Positions 26,315 through 35,110 of a stretch of 64,000 nt of DNA are shown one piece after another (positions within the stretch are counted from its first letter, which is position 1; the number at the start of each line of letters is the position of its first letter). A model generated the notes under the pieces. The model was not told the DNA's origin, ran no database searches, and worked only from the letters and a program-made list of their open reading frames with translations. Made by a program: the position numbers and the translations under genes. This DNA comes from Pseudosulfitobacter pseudonitzschiae. GTDB lineage: Bacteria; Pseudomonadota; Alphaproteobacteria; Rhodobacterales; Rhodobacteraceae. Where the stretch lies: NCBI RefSeq assembly GCF_900129395.1, contig NZ_FQVP01000006.1, positions 1 through 64,000 of the forward strand, written 5' to 3'.

Positions 26315-28486
26315 ATGACATATTTCCCCGCCCCCCGTTTCCCCCGCAGATCGCTGAACGGCATTCTGGCAGGCTGCACCGCCATATGCTCTGTCGCGCT
26401 GGCCGCGCAATCGGTGCAGGCTCAGGATGCCGCGCCGATGGAACTGCCGTCGATCCTTTTGCGCTATGAGCTGGACTATTCCGGGCGCGTCGATGGCTAT
26501 CTGGCCCCTGCCACTGAGACCGGCGTGAAATCCGGCGTCCCCCTCAGCGATGTGCCCCAATCGATTTCGGTGGTCACCTCGACCGAGCTTGAGGCCCGCC
26601 AACCCGACGAAGTGGAAGACGCGATTGCCTATGTGCCGGGGATCGCCGCATCGACATGGGGCACGGACGACCGGTTCGACCAGTTTTCGATCCGGGGTTT
26701 CGACATGGGGTCGAGCGCGTTGTACCGCGACGGCCTGCCGCAAAAAGTGCTGAGCTTTTCGGCCTTTTCCACCGATCCTTACATGATCGACCGTGTGGAC
26801 GTGCTGCGTGGCCCTGCCGGGGTTCTGTACGGCTCGAACGACGCGGGCGGCATGGTGAACCTGGTGACCAAGCGGCCGGTCTTTGACCGTCTGGCCCAAG
26901 GCCGCCTGAGCTATGGCAGCAACAACACCGCCGAAGCCGCATTCGACTGGTCCGACACGATCAGCGCAGACGGCACCATGGCTGCACGGGTGACCGGCCT
27001 GCTGCGCGATGGTGAAACCGAAGTCCACAGTTCGGACAACGACCGTGCGTTCCTGGCCGGCGGCTTTACCTGGGCACCCACGGACAACACAACGCTGACG
27101 CTGCTGGGGCATGTCCAGAAGGACGCCAAAACACCGCTGATCATGGCCCCTGTCGCGGGAGAGGATTTCGATTCCGCGTTCGGGCCGTTGCCCGACGACT
27201 ATGCCTATCGCCAGTCGGATTATAACCATTTTGAAACCACGCAGGAATCGTTCGGCTGGGAACTGACCCATCGTTTCGGGGAGGGCCTGACCTTTAACCA
27301 GCGTGTCCGTCTTGCCCATCAGACCACCGATTACGCGCAGCTTGACTTCAGCTATGCGGATGCATCGGGCCTGAACTATTACGCTTTCCGCAATGACGAA
27401 GAGGCCCGCACATTCGGTTTTGACAACAACGTCAAATGGGAAACCCAACTGGGCAACGTCGAGAACAACCTGATTGCGGGGCTGGATTACCAATACAGCC
27501 GCGTCGACGTCACACATTATTACGACGGTTCAATCTACACTCTGCCCTACAGCGACCCCAATTTTAACTTCACGGTGGCCGACCCGGCGCTGTCCTCGCA
27601 CGACCGCACGACCTATCGGGAAACCGGCGTCTACGTGCAGGACCACATGAAGTTTTCCAACGGCACCGCGGTCACGGCGGGTCTGCGGTACAGCTGGTTC
27701 GAGAATGACGCCACCGACTTGCTGGCGGGCACCACCAGCAGCCAAAGCGACAGTGCCGCGACCGGCATGATCGGCGTGACCCACGAATTTGCCAACGGGC
27801 TGACGCCCTATATCGGCTATTCCGAAGGGTTCATCCAGAACGTCGGGACCACCGCAACCGGGCAAACGCTCGACCCATCAAAAAGCAAGCAATGGGAAGT
27901 CGGACTGCGTTATCAGCCGACACGGGACTTGATGTTCAGCGGCACGGTCTTTGATCTGCGCAAGACAAATGTGAAAGATTACGATCCCGAAGATGATACC
28001 TATTCCAGCTTTGTACAGGTGGGTGAAGTGCGCTCCCGCGGTTTCGAACTGGAAGCGCGCGGGCGCCTGACGCAGAATTTGCAAGCGATCCTGAGCTATA
28101 GCTATCTTGACTCGGAAATCACCGAGGCGCCGGATCCCGTCCTTCCAACCGATCCCATTAAGAAAGGAAACGCCAATTCTTTCGCCCCGATGCACCAGCT
28201 TTCGCTGTGGCTGGACTATGATGCTTCGGCATTGGTGCAGGGTCTGACCGTTGGCGCAGGCATCCGCTACACCGCCGAATCCTACTCGACACAGGACAAT
28301 CTGCGCATCACCCCCAGCAACACGATCGCCGACATGGCCGTGACTTACGAGGCGCGGAACTTTGACGTGAACCTGAACGTCAGCAACCTGTTTGACCGCG
28401 ATTATTACGGGGTCTGCTACGATGGCTATGGCTGTGCCAAGGGCGAAGGACGGGTCATCAAGGTGTCGCTCAGCCGACAGTTTTAA
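26315..28486 (+). CDS. TonB-dependent siderophore receptor
   Basis: A 723-residue outer-membrane receptor. A signal peptide ends near VQAQDAAP; the plug follows (PLSDVPQSISVVTSTELEAR, DRFDQFSIRGFDMGSS, VDVLRGPAGVLYGSNDAGGM), then the 22-strand barrel, ending in the typical terminal Phe (SLSRQF). It imports the ferric siderophore. It has no N-terminal signalling (STN) extension, so it should not signal to the sigma factor in FecA style. The ATG at 26315 has AGGA upstream; an in-frame ATG at 26291 would add eight residues and is nearly as good. Confidence 0.93.
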   Translation: MTYFPAPRFPRRSLNGILAGCTAICSVALAAQSVQAQDAAPMELPSILLRYELDYSGRVDGYLAPATETGVKSGVPLSDVPQSISVVTSTELEARQPDEVEDAIAYVPGIAASTWGTDDRFDQFSIRGFDMGSSALYRDGLPQKVLSFSAFSTDPYMIDRVDVLRGPAGVLYGSNDAGGMVNLVTKRPVFDRLAQGRLSYGSNNTAEAAFDWSDTISADGTMAARVTGLLRDGETEVHSSDNDRAFLAGGFTWAPTDNTTLTLLGHVQKDAKTPLIMAPVAGEDFDSAFGPLPDDYAYRQSDYNHFETTQESFGWELTHRFGEGLTFNQRVRLAHQTTDYAQLDFSYADASGLNYYAFRNDEEARTFGFDNNVKWETQLGNVENNLIAGLDYQYSRVDVTHYYDGSIYTLPYSDPNFNFTVADPALSSHDRTTYRETGVYVQDHMKFSNGTAVTAGLRYSWFENDATDLLAGTTSSQSDSAATGMIGVTHEFANGLTPYIGYSEGFIQNVGTTATGQTLDPSKSKQWEVGLRYQPTRDLMFSGTVFDLRKTNVKDYDPEDDTYSSFVQVGEVRSRGFELEARGRLTQNLQAILSYSYLDSEITEAPDPVLPTDPIKKGNANSFAPMHQLSLWLDYDASALVQGLTVGAGIRYTAESYSTQDNLRITPSNTIADMAVTYEARNFDVNLNVSNLFDRDYYGVCYDGYGCAKGEGRVIKVSLSRQF

Positions 28487-28542
28487 CGGGATCGGTTTTG
28501 GGGCGTTGTCCCGTTGACACCCCAAAGCCGAAGATATCCCGA
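28487..28542. terminator. Nested hairpin between convergent TonB receptor and GntR genes
   Basis: CGGTTTTGGGG (28493-28503) pairs with CCCCAAAGCCG (28520-28530) with one G-U pair, flanked by CGGGAT and ATCCCG as an outer stem. It starts right after the receptor stop. Likely terminator, though without a clear U-tract. Confidence 0.5.
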
Positions 28543-28565
28543 TGCCCGGGCGTTCTGCTGCCCCC

Positions 28566-29276
28566 TCAGGTCACTCCGGCGCGCAGCAGAACGCTTACGG
28601 CGCTGTCGAAATGTTCGGACATGGCCGCCTCGGCGCGGCTGGCATCCTGCGCCATGATCGCGGTCGCGATGCGTTCGTGGCACTTGATATTGTCCCGGCG
28701 GTTCTGGTGGGTCGCACGCGAGCGCCATCCGATCGCCCAGGTCTGCCGCGTGATGATCCAGAAGCTGTCGACCAGCATCGCATAAAGATGATTGCCCGAG
28801 GCTTTCGCGATCAGGGAATGAAAGCGGATGTCCAGTTCCATCAGGTCGGTGTGCCCGCCTTCCAACGCGGCAAACATGCGCGCGGTGATGTCCAGCAGCT
28901 CTGTCGCCTCGGCGTCGCTGCGCCGCATCGCGGCCAGCCCGACGGTGCGCATTTCCAGTGTCCGGCGCACGTCCAGCACCTGTTGGATGCTCATCCCACG
29001 GCTATAGGTCGCGTGATCCAGAACCAGGCTCAGCGCAGAGGCATCGGGCAGGGCCACCCGCGCCTTGCGCGACCCGCCGATATCGAGAATCCGCAGCGTG
29101 GCAAGACCGCGCAGCGCCTCGCGGGTCACCGGGCGGGACACGCCCAGATGCGCCGCAAGCGCGGTTTCGGACGGCAGCGGGTCGCCCGGGCGCAGCCCCT
29201 GCGCGCGGATCAGGTCACGTATGCCGTTCATCGCCATTTCGGCCAGTCCCGGCTCGCTTGTTATCGGCTGTGTCAC
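28566..29276 (-). CDS. GntR-family (FadR subfamily) regulator of the sugar-acid operon
   Basis: A 236-residue regulator: winged helix at about 10-70 (RPGDPLPSETALAAHLGVSR, PVTREALRGL) and a C-terminal FCD ligand-binding domain with metal-site-like His and Asp residues (DLMELDIRFHSLIAKASGN). It appears to start with GTG at 29276, preceded by AGAGAGGG on the coding strand. It is divergent from the catabolic operon, and the 200-base gap holds two matching palindromes. Probably represses that operon until a sugar acid binds. Confidence 0.88.
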   Translation of the reverse strand: MTQPITSEPGLAEMAMNGIRDLIRAQGLRPGDPLPSETALAAHLGVSRPVTREALRGLATLRILDIGGSRKARVALPDASALSLVLDHATYSRGMSIQQVLDVRRTLEMRTVGLAAMRRSDAEATELLDITARMFAALEGGHTDLMELDIRFHSLIAKASGNHLYAMLVDSFWIITRQTWAIGWRSRATHQNRRDNIKCHERIATAIMAQDASRAEAAMSEHFDSAVSVLLRAGVT

Positions 29277-29358
29277 ACAGTGGCCCTCTCTGTGTCAGTT
29301 TGGGCGATTCTTGCTGTCCAAGGTGCAAAAATGCGATTTTCGGCAATTCTTCATCAGT

Positions 29359-29391
29359 ATTGTCTGACAATCAACGAATAATTGTCACAAT
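29359..29391. promoter_or_regulatory. Tandem GntR/FadR-type operators
   Basis: Two perfect palindromes: ATTGTCTGACAAT (29359-29371) and ATTGTCACAAT (29381-29391), spaced 22 bases start to start, close to two helical turns. The first fits the FadR-subfamily pattern TNGTNNNACNA. They sit between the GntR gene and the catabolic operon it faces. Confidence 0.65.
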
Positions 29392-29476
29392 ATCTGGTTG
29401 CGGTCCGTCGTGGCAGATAGATATTGCCGGGACAAACGCCGTCGGCCGGACCGACTGCGCAGGGAGGACATCTGAC

Positions 29477-30673
29477 GTGAAGATCACCGCCATCCGTACC
29501 TATCGTGCGGAGGAATTCGCCAACGTGCTTTGGGTTCATGTGGAAACCGACGCCGGGATCACCGGCCTTGGCGAAACCTTTTATGGGGCCGAGGCCTGCG
29601 AGGCGCACATCCACAACACGCTGGCCGTGCGGCTTCTGGGCCAGAACCCGCTGAACATCGAGGCGCTGCACAAGGAAATGGTCAGCCTGCCCAATGCGCA
29701 GGCCTCGACCGGCGTGGAATACCGCGCGGCCTCTGCCATCGACATCGCCCTTTGGGACATCTTCGGCAAGGTCGCGGGTCAGCCCGTGCATGTCATGTTG
29801 GGCGGGCAAAGCTGGGACCGCGTTCGCGTCTACAACACCTGCGCGGGCACGCGCTATGTGCGCACCAACAAGATCAAGCCGGTCGACACCTGGAACCGCG
29901 ACGAGGGCCGGTACGAAGACCTGGACGCCTTTATGACGGACGCGGGCGCGCTGGCCGAGGATCTGCTTGACCAGGGCATCACGGCGATGAAGATCTGGCC
30001 GTTCGATCCGCCCGCGATCGAAAACAAGGGCATGTTCATCACCGCCGAGCAGATGAAACAGGCGGTGAAACCCTTTGAACAGATCCGCAAGGCGGTCGGC
30101 GACCGCATGGAAATCATGGTCGAACTGCACTGCCTGTGGAACCTGCCCGTGGCCAAGGACATCGCCCGCGTGCTGGAGGATTACCAGCCCCGCTGGTACG
30201 AGGACCCGATCCGCATGAACAACGCGCAGGCGCTGGCGGAATTCGCGGCCTCGACCTCTGTGTGGACCTGCGCGTCGGAAACCCTGGGCTCGCGGTTTGC
30301 GTACAAAGAGTTCCTCGACCGGAACGCCGCGCATGTGGTCATGGCCGACCTGTGCTGGACCGGCGGCCTGACCGAGGGGCGCAAGATCGCCGCCATGGCC
30401 GACACCTATCACCGCCCGTTCGCGCCGCATGATTGCATCGGCCCGGTGGGCTTTGCCGCCGCGATCCACATGTCCTTCAGCCAGCCCAACACGCTGATCC
30501 AGGAAAGCGTCCGCGCCTTTTACAACGGCTGGTATCGCGAACTGGTGACCGAGGTGCCGCGCATCGAGGGTGGCTATGTCTATCCGATGGAAGGTCCGGG
30601 CCTGGGCACCGAACTGCGCCCCGATTTCTTTGATCGCGGCGACCTGACAACACGTATTTCGGAGGTTTCATGA
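29477..30673 (+). CDS. Enolase-superfamily (mandelate racemase/muconate lactonizing) sugar-acid dehydratase-like protein
   Basis: A 398-residue protein with the enolase-type capping domain (about 1-125) and a barrel with the expected carboxylate ligands: MVELHCLWN, RWYEDPIRM and CASETLGSR, followed by a FAPHDCIGP His-Asp pair near residue 317. In the strand-2 motif the usual Lys-x-Lys reads MKIWPFD, so one Lys is Trp. Such proteins dehydrate or isomerise acid sugars. The GTG at 29477 is chosen because AGGGAGG (29461-29467) precedes it and the protein then starts KITAIRTYRAEE as the family does. Next gene overlaps by ATGA. Confidence 0.85.
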   Translation: MKITAIRTYRAEEFANVLWVHVETDAGITGLGETFYGAEACEAHIHNTLAVRLLGQNPLNIEALHKEMVSLPNAQASTGVEYRAASAIDIALWDIFGKVAGQPVHVMLGGQSWDRVRVYNTCAGTRYVRTNKIKPVDTWNRDEGRYEDLDAFMTDAGALAEDLLDQGITAMKIWPFDPPAIENKGMFITAEQMKQAVKPFEQIRKAVGDRMEIMVELHCLWNLPVAKDIARVLEDYQPRWYEDPIRMNNAQALAEFAASTSVWTCASETLGSRFAYKEFLDRNAAHVVMADLCWTGGLTEGRKIAAMADTYHRPFAPHDCIGPVGFAAAIHMSFSQPNTLIQESVRAFYNGWYRELVTEVPRIEGGYVYPMEGPGLGTELRPDFFDRGDLTTRISEVS

Positions 30674-31437
30674 GCCATCCCCTGTTCGATCTGACCGGCA
30701 AGACCGCCCTTATCACCGGCTCTTCGCGTGGCCTTGGCCGCGCCTTTGCCGAAGGTCTGGCACAGGCCGGGGCGCGCATCGTGCTGAACGGTGTGAACGC
30801 AGAACGGCTTGAGGCCGCGGCACAGGAAATGCGCGATCAGGGCTTTGACGTTCTGACCGCGCCCTTTGACGTGGCGGACGAGGCTGCGATTGTGGCCGCC
30901 TTCGAGGCGCTGGATGCCCAAGGCATCGACGTCGATATCCTGGTGAACAACGCGGGCATCCAGTTCCGCAAACCGATGCTTGAGCTTGACACCGCCGACT
31001 GGCGGCGCGTGATCGAGATCAACCTGACCGCCGCCTTTGTCGTGGGCCGCGAGGCCGCGAAACGCATGGCCAAACGTGGGCGGGGCAAGGTGATCAACAT
31101 CGGCTCGCTGACATCCGAGTTGGCCCGTGCCACGGTCGCGCCCTACACGGTCGCCAAGGGCGGCATCAAGATGCTGACCAAGGCGATGGCCGCGGAATGG
31201 GGCGAGGCAGGCATTCAATCCAACGCCATCGGTCCGGGCTATATGGTGACGGACATGAACGAGGCGCTGATCGAGAACCCCGAGTTCGACGCATGGGTCA
31301 AGGGGCGCACGCCGATGCGCCGCTGGGGCCTGCCGGAGGAACTGGCCGGCACCTGCATCTACCTTGCCTCGGACGCGTCGAACTATGTCTCGGGTCAGAT
31401 CATCTATGCCGATGGCGGCATGATTTCGGTGCTGTGA
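30670..31437 (+). CDS. SDR-family oxidoreductase, gluconate 5-dehydrogenase-like
   Basis: A 255-residue short-chain dehydrogenase: TGSSRGLGRAFAEGLAQAGA (cofactor), NNAGIQFRKPM, catalytic Ser in NIGSLTSELAR and the active-site Tyr in VAPYTVAKGG. The NNAGIQFRKPM and SDASNYVSGQIIYADGG blocks resemble gluconate 5-dehydrogenase (IdnO-type) enzymes, which interconvert gluconate and 5-ketogluconate. With an L-idonate dehydrogenase-like gene two positions downstream this points to ketogluconate chemistry. Starts by ATGA overlap with the enolase-superfamily gene. Confidence 0.85.
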   Translation: MSHPLFDLTGKTALITGSSRGLGRAFAEGLAQAGARIVLNGVNAERLEAAAQEMRDQGFDVLTAPFDVADEAAIVAAFEALDAQGIDVDILVNNAGIQFRKPMLELDTADWRRVIEINLTAAFVVGREAAKRMAKRGRGKVINIGSLTSELARATVAPYTVAKGGIKMLTKAMAAEWGEAGIQSNAIGPGYMVTDMNEALIENPEFDAWVKGRTPMRRWGLPEELAGTCIYLASDASNYVSGQIIYADGGMISVL

Positions 31438-31441
31438 TCTC

Positions 31442-32410
31442 ATGATGAACATCGTCTTCTACGGCGCCAATGCCGCCACCTTCGAGCCGGGCCTGTCCGA
31501 ACAATTGGACATGCCGCACGAGATTACCATCATCTCGGATGCGGCTGACGGGCCGGGCGAGGCCGAGGCGCTGGCAGGGGCGGACGTGGTTGTGGGCGTG
31601 CATTACAAGGGCACAGCTGTGCAGGCCGCACGGCTGTTCCAGCTGCCCGCCGCCGGTTACGATCAGGTCGATATGGATGTGCTGCCCAAGGGGTGCGCCG
31701 TCTGCAACGCCTTCGGGCACGAAAACGCCATTGCGGAATATGTCATGGCGGCGCTGCTGTCGCGGCATGTGCCGCTGGCGGATGCGGACGCGCGGTTGCG
31801 GCAAGGGGACTGGCATTACTGGGCCGGCGGCCCGGACGGGCTGCGCACCGAAATGGGCCAGCAAAGCATCGGCATCGTCGGACATGGCCATATCGGCAAG
31901 GCGGTCAAGGACCGCGCGCTGGCCTTCGGCATGAAGGTCCACGTGGCCAATCGTTCGCCGGTTGCCGATGCGCGGGTGACAGCGCACGGGCTGGATGAAC
32001 TGGCCGCGATGGCCGGACAGGTGGATGTGCTGTTGAACACGCTGCCGCTGACCGACGCCACTGCGGGGCTGATCGGCGCGGATGTGCTCGCCGCGATGCG
32101 CGAGGGCGCGGTCGTCATGAATGTCGGGCGGGGACCGGTGATTGATGAGGATGCGCTGTTCGCTGCCCTGAAGGACGGTCGCCTGACCGCGATCCTGGAC
32201 ACATGGTACGTCTACCCGTCGAAGGACGTGCCAAACCCGCAGCCGTCGAAACACCCGTTCCACGCGCTGCCCAACGTCACCCTGACCCCGCATATGTCGG
32301 CCTGGACCACGGGCACGATTGCCCGCCGCACCGCCACCGTGGCGGAGAACATCAACCGGCTGGCACGGGGCGACGCCCTGATCAACATCGTCATGGAGCC
32401 AAAAGCATGA
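31442..32410 (+). CDS. D-isomer-specific 2-hydroxyacid dehydrogenase
   Basis: A 322-residue NAD(P)-dependent enzyme. The Rossmann motif GHGHIG lies at about residues 143-148 (GIVGHGHIGKAVKDRALAFG). The catalytic Arg region VGRGPVIDEDALFAAL and the catalytic His in TLTPHMSAWT are present. Likely reduces a 2-keto acid, such as a ketogluconate or hydroxypyruvate, inside the sugar-acid pathway. Two adjacent ATGs (31442 and 31445) are equally possible starts. Next gene overlaps by ATGA. Confidence 0.85.
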   Translation: MMNIVFYGANAATFEPGLSEQLDMPHEITIISDAADGPGEAEALAGADVVVGVHYKGTAVQAARLFQLPAAGYDQVDMDVLPKGCAVCNAFGHENAIAEYVMAALLSRHVPLADADARLRQGDWHYWAGGPDGLRTEMGQQSIGIVGHGHIGKAVKDRALAFGMKVHVANRSPVADARVTAHGLDELAAMAGQVDVLLNTLPLTDATAGLIGADVLAAMREGAVVMNVGRGPVIDEDALFAALKDGRLTAILDTWYVYPSKDVPNPQPSKHPFHALPNVTLTPHMSAWTTGTIARRTATVAENINRLARGDALINIVMEPKA

Positions 32411-33450
32411 AGGCAGTCGTCATCCACGGCGCACGCGATCTGCGGATCGAGAGCATGGCCCCCGCGCCCGCACCTGCGCCGGGCGAGGTGCAGGTGCATG
32501 TGGCGAACGGCGGGATTTGCGGCTCGGACCTGCATTATTACCTGCACGGCGGTTTCGGCGCGATCCGCATCCGTCAACCGATGGCGCTCGGTCACGAAGT
32601 TTCGGGCGTGGTGTCGGCCATCGGCGACGGCGTCGAAGGGCTGGAGGTCGGCGACAAAGTGGCCGTGAACCCCTCGCGCCCCTGTACGCGCTGTGACTAT
32701 TGCCTGCGCGGACAGCCGAACCAATGCCTCGACATGCGCTTCAACGGCTCTGCCATGCGGATGCCCCATGAACAGGGCCTGTTCCGCGCCGCGCTGACCC
32801 TGCCCGCGACGCTGGTCGAACGGTTCGCACCGGATGCCGACCTGGCCTTTGCCGCCATGACCGAACCGCTTGCGGTCTGCCTGCACGCGGTACGGCAAGC
32901 CGGGTCGCTGGTGGGCAAGACGGTGCTGGTGGCAGGCTCCGGTCCCATCGGGTGCCTGACAATCGCCGCCGCGCGGCTGGCCGGTGCGACGCGGATCGTT
33001 GCGACCGACATATCGGACACACCGCTTGGCGTGGCCCGTAAGATGGGTGCGCACGAGACGATCAACCTGGCCACCACGCCCGAAGGGCTGGCGCCGTTCC
33101 AGCGCGACAAGGGGCAGATCGACATCAGCTTCGAATGCTCCGGTGCGCCGCAAGCGCTTGGTGGTCTGCTGACCGCCACGCGGGCGGGCGGCACCGTGAT
33201 CCTTGTCGGCATGGGTGGCGATGCCCCCCTGCCCTTGCAGCTTGCGGTCGCCAAGGAACTGACCCTGCGCGGCGCTTTCCGCTTTCACGAGGAATTCGCC
33301 ACGGCCGCGCGTGTCATATCGGACGGGCGCATCGACCTTGCCCCGCTGCTGACCGACGTTCTTGAGGCCGACGACGCCGTCGCGGCCTTTGACCTTGCCG
33401 CCGACAAGGCGCGCGCCATGAAAGTACAAATCCGTTTCTCCGGCGTCTGA
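32407..33450 (+). CDS. Zinc-dependent dehydrogenase, L-idonate 5-dehydrogenase-like
   Basis: A 347-residue MDR-type alcohol dehydrogenase. Catalytic zinc site: Cys in GGICGSDLHYYLHGGFG, then LGHEVSGVV; structural zinc loop with four Cys (CTRCDYCLRGQPNQC); cofactor motif VAGSGPIGCL. The YYLHGGFG and FNGSAMRMPHEQGLFR segments resemble L-idonate 5-dehydrogenases (IdnD). It would oxidise L-idonate to 5-ketogluconate for the SDR two genes upstream. Translationally coupled to the 2-hydroxyacid dehydrogenase. Confidence 0.87.
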   Translation: MKAVVIHGARDLRIESMAPAPAPAPGEVQVHVANGGICGSDLHYYLHGGFGAIRIRQPMALGHEVSGVVSAIGDGVEGLEVGDKVAVNPSRPCTRCDYCLRGQPNQCLDMRFNGSAMRMPHEQGLFRAALTLPATLVERFAPDADLAFAAMTEPLAVCLHAVRQAGSLVGKTVLVAGSGPIGCLTIAAARLAGATRIVATDISDTPLGVARKMGAHETINLATTPEGLAPFQRDKGQIDISFECSGAPQALGGLLTATRAGGTVILVGMGGDAPLPLQLAVAKELTLRGAFRFHEEFATAARVISDGRIDLAPLLTDVLEADDAVAAFDLAADKARAMKVQIRFSGV

Positions 33451-33483
33451 CGCGCCGGTTTCACCCAGAGGGAGGAGACCTCA

Positions 33484-34500
33484 ATGACCTACAAGACCCT
33501 GCTTACCAGCGCGCTGGCCCTTGGCCTGACGGCCATGGCCGCCCATGCCCAGGACTACAGCTTCCGCTTTCAGTCGTCCGACCCCGCAGGCAACCCCAAC
33601 TTCGTGTTCCAGCAAGGCTGGACCGAAACGCTGAAGGAAATGAGCGACGGCAACATCGTCGTCGAACTGCTGCCCGTAGGCTCGATCGTCGATTACAAGG
33701 AAACCCAGGACGCCGTGGGCGCGGGCATCATCGACGGGCACATCACGGACACGTCGTATTTTGCTGGCAAAGACCCGGCCTTTGGCCTGATCGCCAACCC
33801 CGTGGGCGCCTGGTCCGACCCCGCCGAAATGATCGACTTTGTCGAGAATGGCGGCGGGGCCGAGCTGATGAACGAACTGCTGAACCCCTACGGACTGCAA
33901 TTCATCGGCGTGTCCACGCCCGGCCTTGAAGCGTTTGTCTCCAAGGTGCCGCTGGACGGCGTGGCCGATCTTCAAGGGATCAAGGTCCGCAGCCCCGAGG
34001 GTCTGATCGCCAACGTCTTCCGCGCCGCGGGCGCCGCCCCGGTCAACCTGCCCGCCTCCGAGGTTTACACCTCGCTCGACAAGGGCGTGATCGACGCGGC
34101 CGACTATTCGGTCTTTTCGGTCAACCAGGAGGTCGGCATGAACGACGTGGCACTGCACCCGGTCTATCCCGGCTTCCACTCGCTGCCGCTGGTCGAAGTG
34201 TCGATGAACAAGGCCAAGTGGGACGCGCTGCCTGACGACGTAAAGGACATGTTCCGCGCCTCGATCAAGGAGTTCCAGCAGACACAGGTCAACGCCCTGC
34301 AAGAGCGTGACCTTGCCGCGGTCGAAGCGGCCAAGGCCTCGGGCAAAGTGACCATCCACGACTGGCCCGCCGAAGAGCGCGCCAAGTTCCGCGGCATCGC
34401 GCGGGGGGAATGGGAAAAGGTCGCAAGCCAGTCCGAGATGGCGCAGAAAGTCTTTGACAGCCTGAACGCCTATCTTGAATCCAAAGGCCTGATCAAGTGA
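33484..34500 (+). CDS. dctP: TRAP transporter substrate-binding protein (DctP family)
   Basis: A 338-residue periplasmic protein with a Sec signal peptide (MTYKTLLTSALALGLTAMAA, cleavage near HAQD) and DctP-type features: LQGIKVRSPEGLIANVFRAA with the conserved substrate-contacting Arg, and a long C-terminal helix (KEFQQTQVNALQERDLAAVE). It captures an organic or sugar acid for the DctQM membrane pair. GGAGGAGA precedes the ATG. Its place behind the sugar-acid genes suggests the imported substrate feeds them. Confidence 0.92.
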   Translation: MTYKTLLTSALALGLTAMAAHAQDYSFRFQSSDPAGNPNFVFQQGWTETLKEMSDGNIVVELLPVGSIVDYKETQDAVGAGIIDGHITDTSYFAGKDPAFGLIANPVGAWSDPAEMIDFVENGGGAELMNELLNPYGLQFIGVSTPGLEAFVSKVPLDGVADLQGIKVRSPEGLIANVFRAAGAAPVNLPASEVYTSLDKGVIDAADYSVFSVNQEVGMNDVALHPVYPGFHSLPLVEVSMNKAKWDALPDDVKDMFRASIKEFQQTQVNALQERDLAAVEAAKASGKVTIHDWPAEERAKFRGIARGEWEKVASQSEMAQKVFDSLNAYLESKGLIK

Positions 34501-34506
34501 ACCGGA

Positions 34507-34534
34507 CCGGGGCGGGCGACAGTGCCCGCCCCGG
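34507..34534 (+). other. Strong hairpin between dctP and dctQ
   Basis: An 11-bp perfect GC stem: CCGGGGCGGGC (34507-34517) and GCCCGCCCCGG (34524-34534), six-base loop, seven bases after the dctP stop and just before the dctQ ribosome-binding site. No T-run, so probably an mRNA stabiliser or partial attenuator that lets the binding protein be made in excess. Confidence 0.65.
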
Positions 34535-34558
34535 AACCCTGAAGCGAGGAGGAGAGAC

Positions 34559-35110
34559 ATGAGCGAGTTGTCCAAGCGCGCGGCGCCCGAAGCGGGACGC
34601 CTGGGGCGCATCATCGACAAGGGCGGTTATGTATTCGCGGCGGGCATCGTGCTGGCCGCCTGCATCCTGCTGCTCGAGGTCTTTCTGCGCTATGTGTTCA
34701 ACAGTCCGACGCTGTGGGCGCACGAGACCACGACGTTCCTGTGCGGCCTGTCCTTCCTCTACGGCGGTTTGTTCAGCGTGTCCCGCAACAGCCACATTCG
34801 CGTCGTCCTGATCTATGACGCCATCGGTCCCCGCGCCAAGCGGTGGCTGAACGTCGCCATCTCTATCCTGTCGCTGATCGCCTCGGGCTTTTTCGCCTTT
34901 GCCTGCTGGATCATGGTGACCAAGTCCTATTGGACACCAACCGGCGCCTTTCGCATGGAAACCTCGGGCTCTGCCTGGAACCCGCCGACACCGGCGCTGG
35001 TCAAGGGTTTCCTGTTCCTCATTCTCATCGCGATGGCGATCCAGTTCCTGATCCTCGCCATCAATTACCTGCGCGCTCCTGCGGACCGCGCCCTGGAAAC
35101 CGACGCATGA
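34559..35110 (+). CDS. dctQ: TRAP transporter small permease (DctQ family)
   Basis: A 183-residue membrane protein with four hydrophobic segments; the LEVFLRYVFNSPTLWAHETT block is the DctQ signature region. AGGAGGAGAG precedes the ATG. It partners the large permease encoded next, whose start overlaps its stop as ATGA. Confidence 0.9.
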   Translation: MSELSKRAAPEAGRLGRIIDKGGYVFAAGIVLAACILLLEVFLRYVFNSPTLWAHETTTFLCGLSFLYGGLFSVSRNSHIRVVLIYDAIGPRAKRWLNVAISILSLIASGFFAFACWIMVTKSYWTPTGAFRMETSGSAWNPPTPALVKGFLFLILIAMAIQFLILAINYLRAPADRALETDA

